Of a DNA stretch of 64,000 nt, positions 32,308 through 41,660 are shown piece by piece. The notes beneath the pieces are model-generated. The model worked only from the letters and a program-made list of their open reading frames with translations, ran no database searches and was not told the DNA's origin. The DNA is taken from positions 47,501-111,500 of the forward strand of contig CAUYUJ010017777.1 of NCBI GenBank assembly GCA_963575745.1, in the 5' to 3' direction. The stretch is from Prorocentrum cordatum. Its lineage: Eukaryota > Sar > Dinophyceae > Prorocentrales > Prorocentraceae. A program made the position numbers and the translations under genes. Numbering within the stretch: the first letter of the stretch is position 1; each line of letters opens with the position of its first letter.

Positions 32308-33453
32308 CCAAGGCGGACAGAGCCCGCGCGCATCCCGATCAAAGGGGGCGATCGCGCCGCCTCCCTTGGCCAAAAAGGGGACGAGGCGCAGCGAGACAAG
32401 CTGCTCTACACGAGTCGCCTGGTCATCCACGCAGTGAACGACGCGACCAACCTGGCCTACCAGAAGCCGGTCCGCGAGTTCCTGGTGGACGTCAAGAGGA
32501 ACCAGCTCGACTTCACCACATTTGAGGCGAGGGACCAAGCGCTGGCGGACTGCATCTCGGACATGTGTTACGTGCGGCAGCTGGGTTTCGGGCGCGCCAA
32601 CATGCTGTTCAATGGGTTCATGCATGTCTTCCAGGACCACCGTGACCGGCTGCCGACATCGGCGAGGGCCCTGAAGTCGTGGCAGCGGCTTGGGCAGCTG
32701 GACGAAGGCGCTCCTGTTCCCATGGAGGCGGTCCGCCTGGTGATCGGCAGAATGTTCCACGCGGGCCGCTTGATCGAGGGCTCAGCGGTGCTCACGCAGC
32801 TGGGCGGATGGCTCAGTGAGCAGGACTGGGGCCAGCTCAGGGCCGAAGAAGTGTCCGAGGGGCCTGGCGGCCAGCTGGCCTTCACCCTCGGCAGGCGCGA
32901 GAGAGGGGAGAATGTCAAGACGGGCGCGAACCAGGGCGTCGTGATCTCGTGGCCGGTGACGGCGGCCGCAGTGCGGGCCCTGCTGCGGGGCTGCGCCCGC
33001 AGGGACCTCGTCTTCCCCATCTCGCAGGACAAGTTCAGGCGCGAGTGGCACAAGGCGCTGGACGAGGTGGGGCTGGCCGGCACGGGCCCCCCACACGCCA
33101 ATCGGCATTGGGGGGCGGCCAGCTTCGCGGCAGGAGGCGGCTGCCTGGAGGCCGCGCGGCGCAAGGGCAGGCGGCAATCGACAACGGCGCTGGTACGCTA
33201 CACCAAGACTCACATGCTGATCAATCAGTTGCGCAGGATGATGGACGAGCATGCGCGGGCAGGCGCCCGCTTCTGGGCGGCGCCGGCCGAGGCGCTGAGG
33301 TCGTTCATCGAGGAGTCGCCCGCGGCTCAGACCCCTCAGGCGAGGCACCTGCTGGAGAAGCTGGAGCGGGGACGGCGGGCGGGTGCTGACGACGGGCCGC
33401 CCCAACACCGCAGCCCGTGCCCGTCACAGGCGCAAGAAAGGCGCCTCGCTTGA
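32308..33453 (+). CDS. Tyrosine recombinase (integrase) of the DIRS-like retroelement
   Basis: Open at least from DKLLYTSRLVIHAVNDATNL (about 32,395) to the stop at 33,453. The N-terminal helical domain includes CYVRQLGFGRANMLFNGFMH. Catalytic region: LRAEEVSEGPGG carries the first Arg (G-L-R-x-x-E position), GPPHANRHWGAASFA is the H-x-x-R motif, and GRRQSTTALVRYTKTHML holds the nucleophilic Tyr. The usual Trp/His between the last two appears to be Arg (GRW to GRR). It would cut and rejoin DNA to integrate a circular cDNA. The recombinase frame itself is open, but the element is split and frameshifted upstream. A GTG, not ATG, is the first in-frame start at 32,434, so it was probably translated as part of a polyprotein. 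Confidence 0.8.
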   Translation, partial: PRRTEPARIPIKGGDRAASLGQKGDEAQRDKLLYTSRLVIHAVNDATNLAYQKPVREFLVDVKRNQLDFTTFEARDQALADCISDMCYVRQLGFGRANMLFNGFMHVFQDHRDRLPTSARALKSWQRLGQLDEGAPVPMEAVRLVIGRMFHAGRLIEGSAVLTQLGGWLSEQDWGQLRAEEVSEGPGGQLAFTLGRRERGENVKTGANQGVVISWPVTAAAVRALLRGCARRDLVFPISQDKFRREWHKALDEVGLAGTGPPHANRHWGAASFAAGGGCLEAARRKGRRQSTTALVRYTKTHMLINQLRRMMDEHARAGARFWAAPAEALRSFIEESPAAQTPQARHLLEKLERGRRAGADDGPPQHRSPCPSQAQERRLA

Positions 33454-34143
33454 GCCGTGATGGCCTTTCTCTCGTGCTGGATGCTCAACTTTCGCTTTTG
33501 TTTGGCCGTAGGGCCCTATCTGTTGATATAGCCGGAGCGTGCTGGCGGCGCGTTGATGCGCCCCCCTGTCCTCTCTCGTCTTCCCAGGATTGATAACAGA
33601 AAAATATGTTGACCGGGGGGTTACATAAAACAGGGGGGCTGGAGCACAACATAGATGAATATCCCAAAACCCTCCCACCCTATGTGTGCAAGGCTGGTGC
33701 TTAGGCATGTGTGCCAGTCTCCACAATTTGGGGCTGGGACTTTGCGTTTCCAAGTTTCTCGCCGGCCCTGGTGAGGCCTTGTGGCCAAGTGAGGTGCCGC
33801 TCGAGGCCGTGGGCCCAAAGGCGCGGTCCCGCCTTTGAACACCTCGGGGGGGACTGCCCCCGCTAGCTCGGCTTGCGGCAATCTCCCGGTCGCTCCCGCT
33901 GCTGCGTCGGATTTTCAGGCGCCGTGGTGGTGCATTCTCGCGTCTTGCTATTATGTAGGGTTGTCGCTCCAGCTCCGCCTGCCCCCTTTTAAGGGTCCCC
34001 CCCCGAGCTTTCAGTGCAAAGCTGGCTATTTTATAGATGCGTTAATGTAAAAGTAAATTATCTCCACCAGCCATCTTCACGAGGTCGCTGGCGGCGCCAG
34101 TCGCGACCTGACTGCCAGTTCCACTAGGACTGGCCGTCGGAAG
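33454..34143. other. Element tail and intergenic sequence; no recognised gene
   Basis: Follows the recombinase stop. Includes a TTGATATAG/TTACATAAAAC stretch of lower GC. No terminal repeat of the recombinase element was matched by eye to 8-9 kb. Confidence 0.4.
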
Positions 34144-35556
34144 CGAGGGAGTGAGACCGAAGTGGAACGGAGAACCCCCCTACCGGGAAATCGGTTTCGG
34201 TTTCGTGTTCGTGCGTGCCGTGCGTGCGGGCGAGGCGAAGCTGCGTGGGCGGGCGAAAAGAAAATCTCCTCCGGCTGAGGCGCGGCCGGACCAAATGACT
34301 CCCTTCCGGCAACCGGCGCCGCGCGGTGCTCCGCCGGTGTCTCGCTGTGGCTGAGGCGCGGCCGGACCAAATGACTCCCTTCCGGGGACCGGTGCCGCGC
34401 GGTGTCCCGCCGATGTCACGCCGGTGTCCTGTCGGTGTCCCGATGATTATGAAGACGATGATGTCGATGATGCTGATGATGGTGATGGTGGTGATGATGA
34501 TGGTGTCATGATGATGATGATGTTGATGATGCTGATGCTGCCGATGTTGATGATGCTGGTGTTGATGATGGCCATGGTGGTGATGATGATGTCCTGATCA
34601 TGATGATGTTGATGATGCTGATGTTGCAGATGAAAATGATGGTGTCCCGATGATGATGATGATGCTGATGATCCGGATGATGTGGGTGATGATGAGATGA
34701 TGAGACGATGCTGCTGCAAATGATGATGAAGGCGATGATGGTGGTGTCCCGGTGGTGATGGTGATGGTACAGTTGATGATGATGTTGTTGATGATGATGG
34801 TGGTGGTGACGGTGTCCCGATGATGATGAGGATGTGGCTGATGATGATGATGATGACAATGATGGTGTCCCGACGATGAAAATGTTGATGATGAGGATGA
34901 TTACAGGGTGATGATGTTAATGTTGATGATGGTGGCCCGATGAGGATGATGAGTTTGACGATGATGATGGTGCCCCGATGATGGTGATGATGATTTGGTG
35001 TCCCGATGATGACGATGTTGATGATGTTGTGCATGATGGTGATGATGAGATGATAATATGATGGTGGTGTTCGGATGGTGATGATGATGGTGTCCCGATG
35101 GTGATGACGTTGGTGGTGCTGGTGGTGACGATGATGGTGTGCCGATAATGATGATGATGGTGATGATGAATATGTTGGTGATGGCGGTGATGATGATGAT
35201 GATGCTGGTGGTGTCCCGATGATGGTGATGGCGTTGGTGACAATGACGTTGATGATGATGATGACGTTGATGGTGAGATCGATTGTGATATCGATAGCGA
35301 GATCGATACTGAGACCGAGTGTGGGATCGATTGGGATATCGATTGTGAGATCGATTGCGAGATCGATAGTCAGATCGATTGTGGCATCGATCGAATGAAA
35401 TAGATCGAGTGAGACCGATTGTGAGATCGATCGAGTGAGATCGATCGGGCGAGACCGATAGTGAGATCGATAATGGGATCCATCGTGAAACCGATCGAGT
35501 GAGACGTTGGTTCCTCCCCCCCGAACCTCCTTATCACCCGGGGTGGTCGTATAGGT
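34144..35556 (+). repeat. Composite interspersed repeat, copy 1
   Basis: Four modules in order. A GC-rich leader (GTGAGACCGAAGTGGAACGG through GGCTGAGGCGCGGCCGGACC) contains a short tandem pair at 34,275-34,440. A GATGATGAT array is punctuated by GTCCCGATGATG (34,440-35,270). A 10-12 bp array of GTGAGATCGATT type follows (35,270-35,500). The terminal block is GAGACGTTGGTTCCTCC ... GTGGTCGTATA. The same four modules in the same order make up 62,396-63,948. His/Ile/Ser-rich frames on the minus strand are artefacts of the array. Confidence 0.85.
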
Positions 35557-36230
35557 AGGAGTACTGCCGATGGTAGTCTTTGCCTTTTCCGAGACCCCTG
35601 CCAGTGCCCTTGCCCTTGTTCTTGCCCTTGTCGGCCGGCCTCGCCTTGGGCGCAGGCAGCGGCGGCGGTGTAGGCAGGGTCGCAGCGGCCGTCATCAGTG
35701 CCTCGCGGGCTTGTGATTCAGGGGCGCAAATCTCCCGCAGGCGCGTCTCCAACTCCACGCGTCCAGGCCGGATGGTTGGACGTCCATTCTTCTCCCTTTG
35801 ATGCGCCCTTGGGCGCGCTCATGAAGAGGTCGTTGTACGCCTGCACGGTGACCAATTGCCGCGTCGCTGAACTCGCAGATCTTGACTGGTGGCGATTGGC
35901 ATGGACCCAGTTGCCAATGACGCGGGCGTCGGTGTCCCTGTCGGCGCAGTCCCACGAGGGGCCCCAACCGTCATCGCGCCTGCGGCCGCCCCCATCATCC
36001 ACGGGCTCATCCGCCCACACTGGCAGATTCCACTCATCCTGCCCCGCGGGTGGCGCCAGCGCCCCGTTGACGCTGGGGGGGTCGGCGCCCGACGCGGCTG
36101 AGCCGGTGGGCGTCGGATCGCACGGGCTGGGTCTGCGAATGCGACTTTCCCTCCAACCTGCCCGCGCAGCTCCTGGGGAGCGCGAGTCGCGACTTGGAGG
36201 TGTAGCAGGCCTCCGTGCACCATCGCCCAT
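35534..36230 (-). pseudogene. Frameshifted reading frame with Gly-Lys-rich tail; unassigned
   Basis: The minus strand shows coding-like sequence DEWNLPVWADEPVDDGGGRR, GNWVHANRHQ and LVTVQAYNDLFMSAPKGASK (36,100-35,800). A +1 shift near 35,752 then leads into VELETRLREICAPESQAREA and a tail ADKGKNKGKGTGRGLGKGK, stopping at 35,534. A Gly-Lys tail of this kind is common at the end of gag-type proteins, but I see no zinc knuckle or other family motif. It overlaps the end of the composite repeat. Confidence 0.3.
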
Positions 36231-36274
36231 TCTGTGTCATCGGGCGCCTGTGGTGCATTGGTTTATGGCGCAAT

Positions 36275-36440
36275 TTCGGCGTCGCGCCCTGAAGCGGCGG
36301 GGCCGCCAGGGGCTCGGGCGTCGTGCTCCGAAGCGGCGGAGCCGCCAGGAGCACTAGCGTCGGCGCTCGGGGTCACAGGGTCTCCGGGGGTCTCTACGTC
36401 AGCCCCCGAAGTAGCTGAGCCACTAGGGGTCGCCAGGAGC
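36275..36440 (+). repeat. 45-bp tandem repeat, about 3.5 units
   Basis: Units containing GAAGCGGCGGAGCCGCCAGG are spaced about 45 bp apart and become diverged to the right. The plus strand reads as 15-residue repeats (S-x-PEAAEPPGA-x-AS). No product is inferred. Confidence 0.6.
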
Positions 36441-37300
36441 GGATCGGCTGCGCCGACCGCCTCAACTATATCCATTATGCTTCTAATCAGGCCAATGGTT
36501 GCGCCCGTAACACAATGGCCAAAGTGACCGATGGCCTAGCGGATTTTCGCCAGCGGGTCATCGATGCCACAGGAGTTCCTGAAACCACGGCATCCTGAAT
36601 CTCGCCACAGCGGCTCCATTCTGCTCTCGCCACAGCGGCTCCGCCACAGGAGTTCGTGAGCTCCACGACAAATCCCAATGCCCAGGTCTTCAGTCCATTC
36701 CCCCAACAGGTCTGACGATTAAACCGCAGACCTGATGCGGCTGTCCAGCGCGCAAGCGTCAGCCCGCCTTTGGGCGGGGTCGCACCCCCACTGTTCGCGG
36801 GGCCATGGACTTCTTGACCAGGGAGCGATAAAGGATAAGATGATCTCACGGATAATCAGGAGATTTCCGTAGGATTCACCCCACATTCTGGCAATGAGTT
36901 TGATCAATTCGGGACCTACCTCGTGAGTCACTTCTTTTCCCAGGCCCGTTGCTTCGCCCGGCGGGGCGAAGTACTCGAGGGGGAATTGAGCAACAACGTT
37001 GTGGTCATCGCGCTGACTGGCGATGATATGCCCGTGGCCATCTCCCCGGGCGATCTGGCGGGTTGCGCTTGCAGTTATCACTGGGTTTCCTGGCTCCTCC
37101 CCAAGCGATTTATGACAAGCTTTTATGCTCGCGTCGCACTTGAGCCCAATAGGGCCCGCGGATAGTCAAGGAATGTCTATGCATACGCGCGGCACGCAGG
37201 CATGCTTCATCAGCCCTCCAAGCCGTGAGGGTGCACCAGCGGCGCACTCGGGGCTTCCCGTCTGCCTGCGTCCGCCGGGCCGCACGCAGCGAAGGCGGAG
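36441..37300. other. No recognised gene; probable 3' flank of the copia element that follows
   Basis: The minus frame 36,719-37,081 is unassigned. A strong hairpin, CTTCGCCC-GGCG-GGGCGAAG (36,951-36,970), has an 8-bp stem. No LTR pair for the outer copia element was found between here and 55-57 kb by eye. Confidence 0.4.
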
Positions 37301-39185
37301 CTACTCGCGCAACCGGCTCGCGCGCCTGCTGCTGCCGTCGCCGCCGTAGCCGCGGCGCCGCTCGCCCCCGCCTCCAACTCGAGGCCCAAGTGCGCGATGG
37401 AGGCACGCATGGGGCTTCTCTGAGCGGCCGCCCATGGCGACGAAGCCAAGCCGGGCCAAGCGCTCCCACAGCTCGCGTTGAGCCAGGTGCTTGGTGCCGC
37501 GGTCCGCCTCGCTCTCCTTGCCGGGCCTCTGGCCCAGGACCATCTTCTTCTCAGTGATGATCTGCTGGAGCCACAACGTCCCAAATTCGATGTGACGTAC
37601 TCGCCCAGCGCCCCGCCTGCGAGCCATGCCGCTCGCGGCGGTTGCGTCTCCCAGGAGACGCAGGGGCAACTCGCGCCCGAGGTCGCGCATCAAGTTGCCC
37701 ATGCCGATGAGTGCCGAAGCGCACCGCACGAGGGAATAGCACTCGCTCTCCCCGCTGCCCTGTGCGATCACGCTCTGCGTGGCACTCGCAAAGCGTATCG
37801 CATGGCTGCCCGTCTTGATCGCGTGGCAGCTCGTGCTTTTCCGTGTCCTTGAACAACCAGCGAAGTCTGCATCCGAGATGCCGTCCATGAGCGTCGGCAC
37901 CTCCTGCCGCTCCATCCTCTGGACGAGTCGTGGGACCCCCAGAAAATAGGGCCACAGCCTCTTGAGCATCTTCGCCCCCAGCTCGCAGGGTTCCGCCATG
38001 AAGCGGGCAATCTCCTTGCAAGCAAAGCGGATTTCAGGGCGGTCCTCGCTGAGATACTGCGCCCTCATCGTCATGCTCCTGAACAGCGTCGCCGCCTCGA
38101 TGCCTAGCGGCTTCCCGACGCCCACGTCCTTCGCCGCAACGCCCGGCGTGCTGAAGGGCGCGCTGCGCCCCGCAGAAAGGCCGGCCTGGTGGAGCAAGAT
38201 CTCCACATGCCGTGCATCCGCTTCGATCTCGACGCGATCGGGTTCGTTTCCGGCTGCTCTGACATACCGGAACACCCGGTTGAAGCAGGCGACCTCCAGG
38301 GAGTCGCCTCGCGATGGATCCGGGCCGAGAATGCCCTCCACCTTGGCCCACATGTGAACAGATAGTGATTCGTAGAACCGGCGGACCTCTGCACGATATC
38401 CACGTGCTACGAAGTTATCACCGTGCACGTACGCCTGGATTTGCCGCTGCTCGTGGAGGAACACTACGCCGCACCGCAGGCCTGTCTTGAAACCGAGGGC
38501 CTCCATGGTCTCGCGGACGAGCAGCTCGAACGACTGTCCGGCGTCGCGGAGGCCGCGCAGGCTCCGCTCAAGGAGTCCACATACGCCAGGTTCCGCCGCC
38601 TTGGGGTCCTCTGGCGGCAACACCACCCAGACTTCACGACGCATCTTACAGTGAGGATGTGCACGGGTGATGTCGATGAAGATGATGACGTAGTCCACCT
38701 CCATCTGGCTGGCGGATGTCATCTGGCAGCTGCGCGGCATCCGTAACGCCTCGTAGGGCGGTGTCTGGCTGAAGCTGCTGCCGCCGCTCGCGTCGAGGTT
38801 CGTGTGGTATTTCGATTCTTTCACCGCGAGCCGGCTTTGCACATGAGGCGCATCGGGCTGCCCCTTGTTGACGTCAACCCATCCGGCGGGCATGGGGCGC
38901 CGCCCTGCCCCTTCGATGCACCTGTCGACAGTGTCGCAGGAGTGCGCGCCCAGGCCGCTGAGGAAGTCCATCCCCTCACCGCGGGCCTTGGACACAAGCA
39001 CTGCGTCCAACTTCGCGCCAGTCGCGGCGTCGACGACGCGGCCGTGCCACTCCGGGTGGATGTCCCAGGCGTCGGGCTCATCAACGTGAGCGCCCGCCTC
39101 AAATGAGAACAACGCGTGCTTAGCGCGCAGCTCCTCCCTCAATCCCTTGAGGATCGCAGTCGCGAGCTTGAGGGGGTAGCGTTCT
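37301..39185 (-). CDS. Copia-type reverse transcriptase and RNase H (outer element)
   Basis: A continuous frame of over 610 codons. RT motifs: FIDITRAHPHCKMRREVWVV (first Asp, with L-P-P-E-D after it), GLRDAGQSFELLVRE, and QAYVHGDNFVARG, where the usual second Asp of the GDD box is Asn. RNase H motifs: GISDADFAGCSRTRKSTSCH, SGESECYSLV, LRLLGDATAA and ESEADRGTKHL, so all four acidic residues are present. The frame is open upstream to about 39,186 (ERYPLKLATAIL), which links it to the preceding module. The Asn substitution and the inner insertion make the copy non-functional, although this stretch has no frameshift. Confidence 0.85.
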
Positions 39186-39450
39186 TTACCCCTTCCGAGT
39201 CCTGGGGCTTTCGATCAGCTGGCAGTGCCTATGCTTCCGCGCGCCGCCCAGGCAGCCTGGGTGAGTGCGCCGGCTGCCGACGGCGCGTGCGACGACCGCA
39301 GAATTGGTAAGCCATCTGGTAGCCTTCTGGACGAGAGCCGGCCCGCACAGATCAACAGACCAAAGGCCATACGGGCACTGATCTCCAAGGACGGTGCGCA
39401 CGCCCTCAATGCCAGCGATCTCCGGGGCCATCCACAGGTCCCAACTTGCA
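39186..39450 (-). pseudogene. C-terminal part of the methyltransferase-like module (outer copia element)
   Basis: Frame entering from the junction at 39,450: SASWDLWMAPEIAGIEGVRT, then VLGDQCPYGLWS, then LVQKATRWLTNSAVVARAV. This is the D-Q-C-x-[YF]-G ... K-x-T-x-x-x-[LV]-T-N signature shared by the other modules in this window. Its N-terminal half, with the (degenerate) SPPN motif and LHEH, is at 54,824-55,300. A frameshift just before 39,186 leads into the RT frame. Confidence 0.65.
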
Positions 39451-39455
39451 GAAGA
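39451..39455. repeat. Target-site duplication, left copy (GAAGA)
   Basis: Flanks the left LTR. The right copy is GTAGA at 54,819-54,823 (4 of 5 identical). The host frame is restored when one copy is removed with the element. Confidence 0.65.
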
Positions 39456-39692
39456 AGTCTGAAATGACTCTGGAAGGTCATATTGCATCCAAATCCATGT
39501 CGAAGGAATGCGATATGGGGTGTGGATGGGAAAGATAGGAGAAGATCGATGCATCGGTCTTTCAAGCACATAGCGAATACCAAGTCAGGTATCCGGGCTA
39601 ATAGGGCGCGCATGCCTTGAGCCATAAGGCAACGACGCGCAGACTATACTCCCGATTACATATAACATCTCCCAAAGAGCTACCCTTAAAGT
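39456..39692 (-). repeat. 3' LTR of the inner copia element
   Basis: 237 bp, plus-strand start AGTCTGAAATG, end CCCTTAAAGT. It lacks canonical TG...CA ends. The sense strand contains TTATGGCTCAAG (plus coordinates 39,616-39,627), which differs at one of twelve positions from the 3' end of the dinoflagellate spliced leader. Confidence 0.9.
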
Positions 39693-40063
39693 CGGGAGGG
39701 GAGGAGACGGAGAATAAAGCCGCGCAGTCGCTAGGCTCTCGACAGGCGCGCGACAGCTTGCACGGAAAACAGTGCACGCAGTCTGGTCTACCACCAGACT
39801 GAAGGGCGAGATTATTCGCAGGCAAATTTCCTCGCAAAACTTTTCCACGCATTCGTAGGACAGCCCCTTGGATGGCCAAGGGAAGTGAGCCAAACAGGCT
39901 ATTCCCCTCCGGGCAAAAGGTATTAAGGCAAAGAGCCTGAACCAAACTGAACAGGCTCGCTGCCAAGCGTGAAAAGTATGGCTCGTGTCCGAGCAAGCAA
40001 GAGGGCGCCTCCATGATAGGCGCCCGCGCTGGCAAGCTGGACCGCAGGGGCAACAAGGACAGA
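39693..40063 (-). other. 3' non-coding part of the inner copia element
   Basis: Between the RNase H stop and the 3' LTR. Holds two sense-strand hairpins, GCTTG-GCAG-CGAGC at 39,954-39,968 (one G-U pair) and GCTCG-GACA-CGAGC at 39,980-39,994. The bases next to the LTR are pyrimidine-rich on the sense strand, so no ordinary polypurine tract is visible. Confidence 0.55.
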
Positions 40064-40992
40064 CTAAAAATGATTCGACTTAGGCTTTGTTTTGTCTTCA
40101 GGGCCCCGAAAGGGAACAAACTGCTTGACTTCATACTTAAACGACTGAGTACCTGACACCACTTCCAAAAGCAGCTCCCGATTGATACTCCCCTTTGTAT
40201 GCCCATCTCCGGTCATGTCCCTAGTGTCACACCACTGTACGTTGTGCACTATACCTATATCCATGAGCTCGCGTCTCCAGCTGATATGTCCTAGCAGAGT
40301 ACGTTCTGTCGGTATATTGAGGTCTTTGCTGGATAATGACGTATATACAGACTCGGCGTCTATAGTAAGGGATACATTGATAGCTAGGCAACCAACTTCA
40401 CGCATATCCCGTAGTTGTCGTGGAGCGAGCGCCCGGGCCTTGAGCTCGTGGAGGGCGATGAGCGTGGGATAGCATTCATCAAGGTTATGTGCAGCTGCGA
40501 CAGCCTCACCTCGTAGCTGGACCTCACCTGCACTCGGTGTGACTTGCATAGTCCGTCGCAAAGGTGAACGACGGATTTGCCTTGGGGCGAGTTTCCTCGC
40601 CTTTGTACGTTAGCCCCACGAATGCCGTAGCCCTTGGTTTCATCGTCCGCGTCCCCGGTGAATTTCCGATACCCCGAGTCACTATGTATGTCTACTTCAT
40701 CAGTCGGTTTCATCCGAGGAAAAGTGATGCGTCTCGGGCTACTGATCAGCTTTCGCGTCACAGTATTCAGTCGCCTGACTTGCAAGTTGGTGGGCTCTTG
40801 GGTCTTCTGGAGAGACACCACGCACACCATGAGCCAGACTTGAGTAAGGAGGGCATAGGCGAGAGCTCCTCGCAGGCTAACGAACATGTCGGTGATGAGT
40901 TTGGTAGCCTTGGCGTCTGCCGCCGCTCCCATAAGTTCAGGATGTGTGATAGGACGTAGTTGTTTGATGTAATCGTCCTGGTCCATGATCAC
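40064..40992 (-). pseudogene. RNase H of the inner copia element
   Basis: Two overlapping frames. 40,384-40,992 opens in the RT-RH connection (QDDYIKQLRPITHPELMGAA) and has VDIHSDSGYRKFTGDADDET (first Asp) and GYGIRGANVQRRGNSPQGKS. 40,064-40,561 continues GEAVAAAHNLDECYPTLIAL, VSLTIDAESVYTSLSSKDLN (Asp) and VQWCDTRDMTGDGHTKGSIN (last acidic motif). One frameshift between. The RGNSP peptide coincides with a 15-base hairpin at 40,586-40,601. Confidence 0.8.
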
Positions 40993-41034
40993 ATCCCCTT
41001 GTTCGTTCTTCGCGTAGAGGACGGCGCAGTTAGT

Positions 41035-41660
41035 TTAAGAGTGTTTGTTGAGCTTGCACTTACCAAACACCTTTTCGACACGTTGTACGTAGTCATCTAT
41101 ATTTTTCTCTAGGCCTGTCATATTAATATCGTCGACGTGTTTTGCTGTTAATGGACCCTGACTGAATTCAAATTCAGGATCGTAGCTTGTCGGTGCAAGG
41201 CCTATAGCTCGAGTGGTCGCGCGAAGCTTGAGAGAGAAAGCTCTTGGAGCGTCCGTCGTACCGGTCCCTTGCTTCAGGCACCTGAGGCAGTGTCGGCTTT
41301 CATGATGAGAAGAGAAACCTGAAGGGCGCAAAGCACTTAGGCGCTTCCCGGTGGAAGTGCGAAGCAAACCGTGCGAGTCTCCTCGCTGGTGGCATGAGCA
41401 AGTTCCTCATATGTCAGACCTTAGAGGAACGCTTTGTCAATGTCCATAGATGCCAAGATCCATTCTGGATGACACGCAGCTTCACTTGCCAGAAGCCTCT
41501 GGGACTGTCGGCGGGCAATTCCCGAGAAGGTTTCCACATCGAAAGCTTCCGTGTCCATAAATCCACGGAGGACAAGTCTGAGATGGATGGTTTAAAAATA
41601 CTCGGTGCCCACTTTCACAAACTGCCACTTGCATGCGTATCTGGATGTCATAATGTTGGA
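41035..41660 (-). pseudogene. Reverse transcriptase of the inner copia element
   Basis: Reading from high to low coordinates: LVLRGFMDTEAFDVETFSGI, then WILASMDIDKAFL (first Asp), then an in-frame TAA where a Lys codon would be expected, then GLTYEELAHATSEETRTVCF and LPPGSA, then another stop. Frame 41,035-41,367 carries LRCLKQGTGTTDAPRAFSLK, LAPTSYDPEFEF and TAKHVDDINMTGLEKNIDDY (the VDD box, intact). Identity is clear from motif order; stops at both ends show decay. Confidence 0.82.

Larger units (their letters stand above)
31745..33453 (+). mobile_element. 3' half of the interrupted tyrosine-recombinase retroelement
   Basis: Continues the element that stops at 13,424. First the RNase H C-terminal motifs, then the recombinase. 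Frameshifts at about 32,180, 32,300 and 32,390 separate the two domains. No terminal repeat was recognised after 33,453. Confidence 0.8.
37301..39450 (-). mobile_element. 3' portion of an outer copia-type element, interrupted by the inner copia element
   Basis: Minus-strand coding runs from a methyltransferase-like C-terminus into RT and RNase H. Its upstream portion is at 54,824-55,400. Removing the 15.4-kb inner element and one 5-bp duplication joins the LHEHSAS end to SASWDLWM in a single frame. Confidence 0.8.

Noticed and set aside
8834-33453. Two independent recombinase elements at 8.8-13.4 kb and 31.7-33.5 kb
   Set aside because: Non-overlapping domains, a matching 4-bp duplication and a continuous frame across the junction show one element split by insertion.
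34447-35243. His-, Ser- and Ile-rich minus-strand frames
   Set aside because: Direct translation of the GAT/ATC array.
39456-39692. Canonical TG...CA LTR ends for the inner copia element
   Set aside because: Shared sequence extends past any TG/CA pair to AGTCTG and AAAGT, and the primer-binding site and target duplication fit these outer limits, so I set the LTR ends there.
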